This document shows positions 56,356 to 64,000 of a stretch of DNA of 64,000 bases, piece after piece. Each line of letters opens with the position of its first letter. Position 1 is the first letter of the stretch. Position numbers and translations under genes: made by a program. Origin of the DNA: Ignavibacteriaceae bacterium (GTDB taxonomy: Bacteria > Bacteroidota > Ignavibacteria > Ignavibacteriales > Ignavibacteriaceae); contig JABWCL010000004.1 in assembly GCA_013360295.1 (NCBI GenBank), positions 62,001 to 126,000 of the forward strand, read 5' to 3'. The notes below the pieces were generated by a model that saw only the letters and a list, made by a program, of their open reading frames with translations, did no database searches and was not told the origin of the DNA.

Positions 56356-56424
56356 TTTTTAATTTTTAACTTTTAACTCTTAACTTAAAGTATTTCTTAA
56401 TTCATAATTCTTAATTTTTAATTT
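56356..56424 (+). repeat. Dispersed AT-rich repeat, copy 5
   Basis: A longer cluster of AATTTTTAA-type units with the exact 18-mer AATTCTTAATTTTTAATT at 56406-56423. It lies just before the stop codon of the minus-strand ABC exporter gene. Confidence 0.7.
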
Positions 56425-58173
56425 TCAAGAGTATTCCTGTATCTCTTTCTCCAGTTGCTGTTTGGTATAAATATCGCAGTACAATCCGCCGAGCGCAAGA
56501 AGTTCCTCGTGCGTTCCCTCTTCCGCGATCTTCCCTTTATCAAGTACGATAATTTTATCACACTCTTTCACTGTAGAAACACGATGACTGATAATAATTG
56601 ACGTTCTCCCCTTCATATAACCGCGGAGATTTATCAGTATCTCTTCTTCAGTATGAGTATCAACCGCGGAAAATGAATCATCAAGAATCAGTATTGACGG
56701 ATCCTTGATCAGAGCCCGCGCGATTGATGCTCTCTGTTTCTGACCGCCCGAAAGGGTAATCCCTCTTTCACCAACTACCGTATTATACTTCTCAGGAAAC
56801 TCTACCACATCACGGTCAAACATTGCAATCGCCGAGGCATTAAGCATTCTCTCCTCATCTGCTGACCGCAGGCCGTAACATAAATTATTCTTTATTGTAT
56901 CTGAAAAAAGAAATGTTTCCTGAGGTACATACCCTATGGCCGTTCTCAGCACACTCAGCGGTACTGATTTAATTCCCTTTCCGCCGACTGTAATTACTCC
57001 GCTGCTGACATCGTGCAATCTCGGGAGAAGATTTACCAGCGTGCTTTTCCCGCACCCCGTACTTCCCATTATCGCGACAGCAGCACCCTCTTTTATTTCA
57101 AGATTAATGTTATCAAGAACAACTGGCAGATTTTCACCGTAACGAAAAGTAACGTTCTTGAAAATGATGTCACCGCCGGCTGTTTTAATGGAATGGTCTG
57201 TATTGCCGTCATCAGTTATTTCATACTTCTCACCGAATATTTTATTCAGCCGCTTCATGCTCGCTTCTCCCTGTTGTATGATATTGATAACCCAGCCAAA
57301 AGCAATCATTGGCCATATCAGAATGCCCAGATAGATCACTAAGGCAGTCACATCACCCAAAAGGAGTTCCCCGTTAATTACCTTCAAGCCTCCTATCCAT
57401 ATAACGATAACTATAGACGTACCGGTAAGAAGAAAAAGCATTGGCTGGAAAAAGGCCTGTATCTTTACCAGGCTCATATTCTTCCTGAGGAAATCCCTGC
57501 TCATGCCGGCAAAATCCTTTATTTCCCATTCCTCTCTGGCGTATGATTTTATCACCCTGATCCCTGAGAAGTTTTCCTGCACCTTTGTGGTCAATTCTGA
57601 AAACTTTTCCTGAATCGCCGTAAACCTGGCGTGAATCTTTTTCCCGACAAAATACACCGCGACAGATAACAAGGGTAATGGTATCAGAGAGTATAGAGTA
57701 AGAGAAGGGCTGATAGTGATCATAATTGAGACTACTATAACCAGCCGCAGAAAAGTGTCTATTGAATACATAACGGCAGGACCAATAAACATTCTCACGG
57801 CATTCATATCGTTTGTGGCGTGCGCCATAATATTACCGGTTGAGTTCTGCTGAAAAAACTTCATCGGCAATCTTTGTATATGCGCCCAGAAGTCCCCGCG
57901 CAGATCATATTCTATTTCTCTTGAAACTACAATTATTGTCTGACGGATGTAAAAGCGGAAGATACCAGATATTAAAGAAGTCCCCACGATAAGGAGCGCG
58001 TAATCAATCAGGCGGTCGAGGTGCACATTCTGCTGAAGTGTATTTATTGAATCCTTGATAAGGATCGGGATATATACCATACCTGCATTCGAGAAGAGAA
58101 TGAACAGCAGTCCGGCAAGAAGTTTATTCCTGTACCTCGCGAAATATTTTTTTAACGTAAACAGATTCTTCAT
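56425..58173 (-). CDS. ABC exporter, fused membrane and ATPase domains (MdlA/YheI-like)
   Basis: 582 residues: six membrane helices (about 15-305) then an ABC domain with Walker A GSTGCGKST, Q-loop PQETFLFSDTI, signature TLSGGQKQR, Walker B ILILDDSF and HisH in IISHRVSTV. The residue after the Walker B Asp498 is Asp499 instead of catalytic Glu (codon 56677-56679), the pattern of the degenerate half of heterodimeric exporters such as YheI or MdlA. No second half-transporter gene is adjacent. It would export lipids or drugs. Substrate unknown; no RND or accessory genes nearby. Confidence 0.9.
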   Translation of the reverse strand: MKNLFTLKKYFARYRNKLLAGLLFILFSNAGMVYIPILIKDSINTLQQNVHLDRLIDYALLIVGTSLISGIFRFYIRQTIIVVSREIEYDLRGDFWAHIQRLPMKFFQQNSTGNIMAHATNDMNAVRMFIGPAVMYSIDTFLRLVIVVSIMITISPSLTLYSLIPLPLLSVAVYFVGKKIHARFTAIQEKFSELTTKVQENFSGIRVIKSYAREEWEIKDFAGMSRDFLRKNMSLVKIQAFFQPMLFLLTGTSIVIVIWIGGLKVINGELLLGDVTALVIYLGILIWPMIAFGWVINIIQQGEASMKRLNKIFGEKYEITDDGNTDHSIKTAGGDIIFKNVTFRYGENLPVVLDNINLEIKEGAAVAIMGSTGCGKSTLVNLLPRLHDVSSGVITVGGKGIKSVPLSVLRTAIGYVPQETFLFSDTIKNNLCYGLRSADEERMLNASAIAMFDRDVVEFPEKYNTVVGERGITLSGGQKQRASIARALIKDPSILILDDSFSAVDTHTEEEILINLRGYMKGRTSIIISHRVSTVKECDKIIVLDKGKIAEEGTHEELLALGGLYCDIYTKQQLEKEIQEYS

Positions 58174-58201
58174 ATCAAATTCATCTTATATCAATTACGA
58201 A

Positions 58202-58227
58202 AACCGGCAGGTATTCCTCTGCCGGTT
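58202..58227 (-). terminator. Hairpin after serS, weak rho-independent terminator
   Basis: AACCGGCAG (58202-58210) and CTGCCGGTT (58219-58227) form a perfect 9-base stem with an 8-base loop. On the minus strand it is followed by TTTC only, so it may attenuate rather than end transcription into the ABC exporter gene. Confidence 0.55.
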
Positions 58228-58256
58228 CAATTCAAGTCGAAGCGTAAAATTATATA

Positions 58257-59534
58257 TCAGTCGATAATACTGAAACCGGTGTACTTCTGAAGCGCCTTGG
58301 GGACGATTATTTTTCCTTCAGGTGTCTGGTTGGTTTCAAGCAGCGAAACCATCAGACGGCTGGTGGCAAGCCCTGAACCATTAAGAGTATGCAGGAATTC
58401 GGTTTTTTTGTTATCCTCTCTCCTGTATTTTATATTAGCCCTCCTGGCCTGGAAATTCTCAAAATTACTGCAGGAGGAGATCTCCAGCCACTTTTGTTCA
58501 GCGGGAGACCAGGCTTCTATGTCATAACATTTTGCAGCCGAAAAACTAAGGTCGCCGGTGCAAAGCATTAAAACCCTGTATGGTATCTGAAGTTCTTTAA
58601 GGATATCCTCAGCGTCATTAACTAATTTTTCAAGTTCGTCATACGAGATTTCCGGTTTAACGAATTTCACCATCTCAACTTTATTAAACTGGTGCACCCG
58701 GAGGAATCCTTTGGATTCTTTCCCGTATGATCCCGCTTCCCGTCTGAAACAGGCGGAGTAGCCCACGTACTTAATAGGTAATTCTTTCTCAGCGACTATT
58801 TCATCACGGTAGATATTTGTGATAGGAACCTCTGCGGTCGGGATAGGATACAATCCGTCTTTCTCAATCGCGTACATATCATCTTCCATTTTCGGGATCT
58901 GTCCCGTTCCTTTCATCGAATCCCTGTTAACAAGGAATGGCGGGAAAATTTCAGAATAGCCGTGATTCGCCAGGTGATAATCGAGCATAAAATTGATCAG
59001 CGCTCTCTCCAGAGTCGCGCCCTTGCCCTTATACAGCGGGAAACCAGAGCCCGAAAGTTTAGTGCCGCGCTCAAAATCAAGAATATTTAATTTCTTGCCT
59101 ATGGTTGTATGATCGAGCACCGGTTCGGTATTTTCAAAACTGAATCCTTCCGGCAGCCATCTCCGCACTTCCACATTATCTTCGGCTGAAGAACCTAAAG
59201 GAACAGACTGATGTGGCAGATTCGGGATGTACATTAATATACCGTCGAGTTCAGCGTCCAGTTCCCGGAGGCGGGAATCATTTTCGGATATTTTCTCGCC
59301 TATCGCCTTGACTTCAGCCATTAATGCGGCGGCATCTCCTCCGGCTTTCTTTACTTTCCCTACCTCCTGCGAACCAGCGTTTCTTTTCGCTTTTAGTTCG
59401 TCGGTTTCAAATACAAGTTTCCTTCTTTCTTCATCCAGTTTCAGTATTTCATCTACCCTGGATGGCTCTTTCTTGCTTTCAATTCCCTTTTTTACCAGTT
59501 CGGGATTTTCCCGGATAAGCTTTATATCAAGCAT
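58257..59534 (-). CDS. serS: Seryl-tRNA synthetase
   Basis: 425 residues of class II synthetase. The N-terminal coiled-coil tRNA-binding arm (about 25-105) is followed by the catalytic domain: motif 1 region (GKGATLERALINFM), motif 2 (YVGYSACFRREAGSYGKESKGFLRVHQF) and motif 3 (LNGSGLATSRLM). It charges tRNA-Ser and tRNA-Sec. leuS lies 15 bases upstream on the same strand, so the two synthetases are probably co-transcribed. Confidence 0.98.
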   Translation of the reverse strand: MLDIKLIRENPELVKKGIESKKEPSRVDEILKLDEERRKLVFETDELKAKRNAGSQEVGKVKKAGGDAAALMAEVKAIGEKISENDSRLRELDAELDGILMYIPNLPHQSVPLGSSAEDNVEVRRWLPEGFSFENTEPVLDHTTIGKKLNILDFERGTKLSGSGFPLYKGKGATLERALINFMLDYHLANHGYSEIFPPFLVNRDSMKGTGQIPKMEDDMYAIEKDGLYPIPTAEVPITNIYRDEIVAEKELPIKYVGYSACFRREAGSYGKESKGFLRVHQFNKVEMVKFVKPEISYDELEKLVNDAEDILKELQIPYRVLMLCTGDLSFSAAKCYDIEAWSPAEQKWLEISSCSNFENFQARRANIKYRREDNKKTEFLHTLNGSGLATSRLMVSLLETNQTPEGKIIVPKALQKYTGFSIID

Positions 59535-59549
59535 TTTAATTCTTTCTGT

Positions 59550-62018
59550 TTACTTTACTACAATATTTAATATTTTGTTTCTGACAAAGATCTCTTTAAC
59601 AATTTGCTTCCCTTCAAGAAACTTCCTGACTCTTTCATCACTTTTAGAGACAGCTTTAATTTCATCTTCGGGAGCCTCCACACCGAATGGAATAGTAGCC
59701 CTTAGTTTACCATTCACCTGTATGGCATAGTTTACGCTGTCCTCAGCAAGCGCGCTTTCATCGGCTGAATACCACACCGGCGAGGCAAATATCGAACTCC
59801 CCGCTCCGAGAAGGCTTCTTAACTCTTCACCAAAATGAGGCGCTAAAGGAGCCATCATAACAGCGAATCTTTCCAGGTAAAAAAGCCTCAGTTCATCACT
59901 GCAGTTATCAAACTGTTTCTGCGCTTCATTCATAAGTTCCATAAGCGCGGCAATAGCAGTATTGAACCTGAAGTGTTCCAGTTCAGTCTCATATTTATGT
60001 ATTGTCTGGTTCAGTTTCCGGTAGAGGATTTTCCCGGAATCATTCAAAGTTGTTATGTCATATTTTTCAGCAGATTTAACTTTTTCCGCAAGGCCTTTAT
60101 AAGTGTTAAATAGTTCATAGACTCTGCCGATAAACCTGTCAACGCCAGTGATACCCTTATCACTCCAGTCCCCTCCCTGTTCATACGGACCCATAAACAT
60201 CAGATACATTCTAAAAACATCCGCGCCGTGTCGCTCAATGAAGGAGTCAGGATTGACCACATTATTTCTGGATTTCGACATCTTCGCGCCCTGGTTCGTT
60301 ATAGTTCCCTGGTGGATCAGGTGCTGGAACGGTTCGTCTGATTTAGTCAGACCGATGTCACGTAAAAATTTATGGATAAAGCGTGAATAGAGTAAGTGCA
60401 TCGTCGCGTGCTCTGCTCCTCCGACGTACATATCCACAGGAACCCAACTATCAGTCTTTGAAGTGTCAAAGATACCATCCGCAAAACCCGGGTTAAGATA
60501 CCTGAAATAGTACCAGGAAGAGTCAACAAATGTATCCATCGTATCGGCATCCCTCTTCCCCTCACCGCCGCAGTTCGGGCACTTAACATTAATAAAATTC
60601 TGGTTACTCAGTAAGGGCGATTCACCTGTGGGGCGGAATTCGACCTCATACGGCAATTCAACCGGCAGATCTTCTTCCGGCACGGGAACTTCTCCGCACG
60701 ATGGGCAGTGGATCACCGGTATTGGTGTACCCCAGTAGCGCTGTCTGGAAATGAGCCAGTCACGTAACCTGTAATTAATCTTGCCGCGTCCGCTGCCTGT
60801 TTGCTCCAGGTATGCGGTTATTTTAATTTTGAAATCTTCCGAATCAAGCCCGTTAAAACCACCGGAATTAATTGCTATCCCTTTTTCTGTATATGCTTCG
60901 GTCAGTTCCGCATCGACATCCGTTCCGGGCTGCAGAATAACCTTTTTTATGGAGAGCCCAAACTTCTTAGCGAACTCAAAATCCCTCTCATCGTGCGCGG
61001 GCACTGCCATAACACACCCGGTACCGTAGGTCAGGAGTGCATAATCGGCAATCCACACGGGTACCTTTTCTCCATTAACCGGATTAATTGCAAACGCGCC
61101 GGTTGGTACGCCGGTTTTTTCCTTTACCGTGGAGGTTCTTTCAATCTCAGTTAATGACTTTACTGAGTCCCGATAGGCATTAACAGTTTCCTTGTTTTCT
61201 TTTGTGGTAATCTTATCAACCAGCGGATGTTCGGGGGCAAGTACAACATATGTCACGCCGAATAATGTATCCGGCCGTGTGGTGAAAACAGAAATTTTTT
61301 CATCGCTCCCTTCGACATTAAAATCAACCTCAGCGCCGGTACTCTTACCGATCCAGTTCTTCTGCATCAGTTTTGTTTTCTCCGGCCACTGGATAGTATC
61401 CAGACCCTGGAGCAGCTCCTCAGAATACTCAGTAATCTTAAAAAACCACTGTGTCAGGCTTTTCTGTATTACTTCAGAACCGCACCTTTCGCAGCTTCCG
61501 TCATTCAGCACCTGCTCATTAGCAAGAACCGTCTGACAGGATGTACACCAGTTGACAGGGGCGTTTTTACGGTAGGCAAGCCCTTTTTCGTAAAGTTTTA
61601 AGAAGAGCCACTGATTCCATTTATAGTACCCGGGATCACAGGTCATTAACTCAGCGTCCCAGTCGTACATACATCCTATCCTTTTCAGCTGTACCCGGAT
61701 ATCCTCGATGTTCTTCATCGTGCTGTCGTGCGGATGAATGCCGGTTTTGATCGCGTAGTTTTCTGCGGGCAAACCAAAAGCATCATAGCCCATCGGCTCA
61801 AAAACATTATAGCCCCGCAGCTTTTTATACCTTGCCCAGGTGTCAACCGGACCGTAGTTATACCAGTGACCGCAGTGCAGTTTTGCTCCTGATGGGTAAA
61901 TAAACATTACAAGTGTATAAAGCTTGTTCTCCTTCGCATTATAATCGCATTTGTTGACACTGTTATCTTCCCAGTACTTTTGCCATTTTGCTTCAATTTC
62001 GGTGGCAGGATATCTCAT
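59550..62018 (-). CDS. leuS: Leucyl-tRNA synthetase
   Basis: 822 residues of class Ia. The HIGH motif reads HCGH (48-51) within PSGAKLHCGHWYNYGP, the CP1 editing domain has the RPDTLFGVTYVVLAPEHPLV segment and KMSKS is at 579-583 (codons around 60282). A C-terminal anticodon-binding domain follows. The typical bacterial form is ~860-880 residues. It charges tRNA-Leu and edits misacylated tRNA. First gene of the leuS-serS pair; a terminator of the toxin operon lies just upstream at 62186. Confidence 0.98.
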   Translation of the reverse strand: MRYPATEIEAKWQKYWEDNSVNKCDYNAKENKLYTLVMFIYPSGAKLHCGHWYNYGPVDTWARYKKLRGYNVFEPMGYDAFGLPAENYAIKTGIHPHDSTMKNIEDIRVQLKRIGCMYDWDAELMTCDPGYYKWNQWLFLKLYEKGLAYRKNAPVNWCTSCQTVLANEQVLNDGSCERCGSEVIQKSLTQWFFKITEYSEELLQGLDTIQWPEKTKLMQKNWIGKSTGAEVDFNVEGSDEKISVFTTRPDTLFGVTYVVLAPEHPLVDKITTKENKETVNAYRDSVKSLTEIERTSTVKEKTGVPTGAFAINPVNGEKVPVWIADYALLTYGTGCVMAVPAHDERDFEFAKKFGLSIKKVILQPGTDVDAELTEAYTEKGIAINSGGFNGLDSEDFKIKITAYLEQTGSGRGKINYRLRDWLISRQRYWGTPIPVIHCPSCGEVPVPEEDLPVELPYEVEFRPTGESPLLSNQNFINVKCPNCGGEGKRDADTMDTFVDSSWYYFRYLNPGFADGIFDTSKTDSWVPVDMYVGGAEHATMHLLYSRFIHKFLRDIGLTKSDEPFQHLIHQGTITNQGAKMSKSRNNVVNPDSFIERHGADVFRMYLMFMGPYEQGGDWSDKGITGVDRFIGRVYELFNTYKGLAEKVKSAEKYDITTLNDSGKILYRKLNQTIHKYETELEHFRFNTAIAALMELMNEAQKQFDNCSDELRLFYLERFAVMMAPLAPHFGEELRSLLGAGSSIFASPVWYSADESALAEDSVNYAIQVNGKLRATIPFGVEAPEDEIKAVSKSDERVRKFLEGKQIVKEIFVRNKILNIVVK

Positions 62019-62185
62019 TTTAAATCGCTATTCCATTTGAAAAAATTAATCTTAAAGATATGAAAAAAGGGGGTAATTTTTAGCACATTTCGGCAAGAAC
62101 TGATTCAGTAGCAATGAGCCGGATCCATTGATTAACTTCATGGAAATTCAGAAATGAGCGCCCGGGAATTGAGATTATCCCTCCT

Positions 62186-62216
62186 GAGAAAAGAAAGAAA
62201 ACAGAGTAACTCTGTT
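62186..62216 (-). terminator. Terminator-like hairpin after the degraded toxin gene
   Basis: AACAGAGT-A-ACTCTGTT (62200-62216) is a near-perfect palindrome; on the minus strand it directly follows the toxin stop codon and is itself followed by TTCTTTCTTTTC. It therefore fits as the terminator of the DUF433 operon. Confidence 0.6.
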
Positions 62217-62565
62217 CAATAAATCTTACAATCAGAATCGGTCAAAAGAACGACACGGGACTTGAAATTATTCAATTCAAGATTTTTATAAGCCCATCTT
62301 AATTTTTGCATAATTGATTCTCTATTAGGTGTCTTTAAAGCGATAACAATAATACCTTAGTGTTCAGCGTAAAGATGGGGTACGGTATGAAAAAATCCTT
62401 GACAGTAGTGAGAAATATTGCGGATACTTCCTGAGCCAATCCAAAGATGAATTGGTCATCACGCCCTGAATGTACAGTATCCCTGATATCAAATACTGAA
62501 TGCCCCTCAGGGCAAAGTTATTCTCCGCAACTCAACGGGAAATTTTCATCCAGGAAAAAGTTCAA
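62216..62565 (-). pseudogene. Inactivated DUF5615 PIN-like toxin gene
   Basis: Minus-strand conceptual translation gives a PIN-like (DUF5615) protein in pieces. A TTG start at 62563-62565 overlaps the DUF433 stop and reads NFFLDENFPLSCGE, then an in-frame TAA (62518-62520); the same frame resumes as EGHSVFDIRDT and DDQFIFGLAQE. A one-base loss in a T6 run (62390-62395) shifts the frame, after which HTVPHLYAEH leads to another TAA (62357-62359), then GIIVIALKTPNRES, MQKLRWAYKNLEL and a closing TGA at 62216-62218. The intact family reads LDENFP...GHxVFDIR...KDFFHTIPHLY...GIIVI. Three independent lesions show it is not functional. It normally pairs as toxin with a DUF433 antitoxin, found intact directly upstream. 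Confidence 0.85.
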
Positions 62566-62792
62566 GATGCTTTATATTCGTAAGGAATACTTTCATAACT
62601 TGTCAGCTTTACTCCGAATTCCAGCGCCGCTTTAATATCTTCGAGTGTGATATTCGGATAGTCCCTTATAATATCTTCTGCGGAATCTCCTGCTGCCAAA
62701 GCCCCAAAAATAAGGCTAACCAGGACTCTGGTACCTTTTATCACGGGCTTACCGTGATATATATTCGGATCAATTGTAATTCTGGGGTTCAT
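62562..62792 (-). CDS. DUF433-family antitoxin
   Basis: 76 residues matching DUF433: DPNIYHGKPVIKGTRVLVSLI followed by GDSAEDIIRDYPNITLEDIKAAL. DUF433 proteins carry a wHTH-like fold and act as antitoxins to PIN-like DUF5615 toxins. Its stop overlaps the start of the degraded toxin gene in the usual TA arrangement. The toxin is broken, so this antitoxin is now a relict or has taken on another regulatory role. Confidence 0.9.
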   Translation of the reverse strand: MNPRITIDPNIYHGKPVIKGTRVLVSLIFGALAAGDSAEDIIRDYPNITLEDIKAALEFGVKLTSYESIPYEYKAS

Positions 62793-63268
62793 TATAAATC
62801 ATTATTTAGTGTTGTTAAAAATGTACAAAAACAAAGTAATTAAAAAATATTGAATCCTTTCTCCTCACAGCAAAAAAATTTACATCTAAAATCTCACTAA
62901 ACCCAAAACTAACTCTGAGGCTATAAAAACAACTTTATTCCGAATCGGAGAATAATTAATAAATTAGTTGAAATATCATTCTTGGTGTGGGTTTAGAAAA
63001 AATGTGTTTAAAAGACGCCATTGTTCCGCATTAGGATTAGGTCCCCCTCGAACTTCTTAAGCAGGATATTTATCACCCGAGGTTATTCATTCAAGGACTT
63101 CCCGGTCGCTTAAAGACATTTCTTGGCGCGGGAGTGGTTATCGCTATGTAGTCGTTTTTGCATTTGAATACGCACATGATGGCTCACATTAAAAAATTTT
63201 AATCCACCTTTGTTCGCTGAAGCATTAATCAGAAATTGATCATTTTTTCAATTAAAAATCACCGACCC
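62793..63268 (+). other. 476-base intergenic region
   Basis: No intact gene. Short frames appear, for example around 63020-63180, but each is broken by stops and none matched a remembered family. The region separates the TA remnant from the class V aminotransferase and may hold the antitoxin promoter near 62800-62850 (AT-rich). Possibly an eroded gene. Confidence 0.5.
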
Positions 63269-64000
63269 CTAGATTGCCACGATTTCGCAAAGCGTGGAAA
63301 TAAACCCGTCAATCTCCTCAAACGTATTATAAAAATGCGGTGAGACCCTGATCATTCCTTCCCTGAGCGATACTATTATTTCCCGCTCCTGAAGGGCTCC
63401 AAATATCTCCTTTGCCTTTGGATGCGGGAAAGTGATTATCCCCGACATATTTCCCCGGTTCCATCCGTCCCCTATCGTTTTAATCCCTATTTCATTGAGC
63501 CTTTCGCGCAGATAGATGCTGTTTGCAAGGACTTCATCTTCTGTCTTTTCCAAACCAAATTCGTAAAAAAGATCAAGCGCCCCTCCGAAGGCAGCCGCTC
63601 CGATGATATTCATCGTTCCCCCCTCAAATACGGAAGCATCCTGTTTAAGTTTCATATCATAATTCAGTAGATCCCAGGCATTTTCCACTGAGAGCCACCC
63701 TACGTATGCAGGCTGGATCCTTTCCTGTAGTTCCCCGGAAAGATATATAAAAGAGAAGCCCTTTAACCCCATCAGCCATTTTTGGGTACCGCAGGAAATA
63801 AAATCAATATTAGTTTTCTCCGCGTCCAGTTTCAGCGCCCCTAACCCCTGAATCGCGTCAACCGCGAGAATAATTCCATTGGCTCTGCAAAATTCACCCA
63901 GCATATTCAGGTCAATTCTGTAGCCCGTCAGGAACTGAACATAGCTAACGGAAATCAGTTTTGTTCTTGGCGTGACCGTGCTGATAATATCTTCCGTGCT
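63269..64000 (-). CDS. Class V aminotransferase / cysteine-desulfurase-like protein, cut by window edge
   Basis: The frame is open to the window end, so the 5' (N-terminal) part is missing; 243 codons are visible. The PLP-binding Lys is in GTQKWLMGLKG (codon 63779-63781), preceded by VDAIQGLGALKLD (PLP-ring Asp) and followed by GGTMNIIGAAAF. The family contains cysteine desulfurases, isopenicillin-N epimerase-like and kynureninase-like enzymes. The substrate cannot be told from the visible part. It reads toward the TA remnant. Confidence 0.85.
   Translation of the reverse strand, partial: STEDIISTVTPRTKLISVSYVQFLTGYRIDLNMLGEFCRANGIILAVDAIQGLGALKLDAEKTNIDFISCGTQKWLMGLKGFSFIYLSGELQERIQPAYVGWLSVENAWDLLNYDMKLKQDASVFEGGTMNIIGAAAFGGALDLFYEFGLEKTEDEVLANSIYLRERLNEIGIKTIGDGWNRGNMSGIITFPHPKAKEIFGALQEREIIVSLREGMIRVSPHFYNTFEEIDGFISTLCEIVAI

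Noticed and set aside
62447-62635. 62-codon plus-strand frame
   Set aside because: Lies antisense to the toxin remnant and DUF433 end; the minus strand explains the region better.
62793-63268. Possible eroded transposase or gene fragment around 63020-63180
   Set aside because: Short frames such as LPGRLKTFLGAG are interrupted by stops and did not match any family I recognise; left as intergenic.

Overview
The window is a 64 kb piece of ordinary chromosome from a Gram-negative bacterium of the Ignavibacteriota / Chlorobi branch of the FCB group (inference). The support is three secreted proteins carrying the Asn-Tyr-Pro-Asn-Pro-Phe type IX (T9SS) sorting domain, a PorZ-like propeller protein, Omp85-type outer-membrane machinery, lipoproteins plus Lgt, a menaquinone methyltransferase and AT-rich spacers. 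I found no rRNA, tRNA, CRISPR array, integrase, transposase or phage gene.

Layout. 0-9.6 kb: end of a T9SS cargo gene, an RRM RNA-binding protein, a transglutaminase-like lipoprotein with a VirK-like secreted protein, the PorZ-like protein and an ABC-F ATPase. 9.6-13.1 kb: a ROK sugar kinase, then the rsmA-PAP2-menG operon. 13.1-23.1 kb: a tight minus-strand operon of eight genes, running YkuD-like protein, lipoprotein, Omp85 protein, thioesterase, nadC, polysaccharide flippase, dut, dnaE, with several overlaps. 23.3-31.3 kb: a plus-strand citrate module of isocitrate-type dehydrogenase, HD-domain protein, aconitase-type dehydratase, MmgE/PrpD protein, a fused citrate lyase acyl-carrier/beta subunit and citrate lyase alpha. 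31.5-41.1 kb: two T9SS cargo proteins (one a subtilisin-like protease), an iron-sulfur photolyase/cryptochrome and a GH9-deacetylase fusion. 41.2-47.1 kb: a PTS IIA protein, an unknown protein, lgt, rlmB and an aminotransferase, facing an lrp-glnA pair. 47.5-52.4 kb: a signalling operon of PAS histidine kinase, NtrC-type activator, STAS protein and REC-REC-PP2C phosphatase. 52.4-64 kb: a GH13 enzyme and pgi, a NUDIX hydrolase, an ABC exporter, serS, leuS, a toxin-antitoxin remnant and a class V aminotransferase cut by the right edge.

How it fits together. The genes describe a heterotroph that degrades polymers with secreted or surface enzymes, exports proteins by T9SS, and handles citrate through bacterial-type citrate lyase. 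The most notable signals are the citrate module with its fused CitD-CitE subunit; three enzyme-family proteins with altered active-site residues (YkuD Cys to Ser, HD His to Ile, NodB-like domain without the usual Asp pair); a PIN-like toxin gene inactivated by three separate lesions beside an intact DUF433 antitoxin; and an 18-base AT-rich motif recurring in five intergenic regions. No wholly new multi-gene system was proven; the citrate module and the signalling operon are the best candidates for functional novelty.
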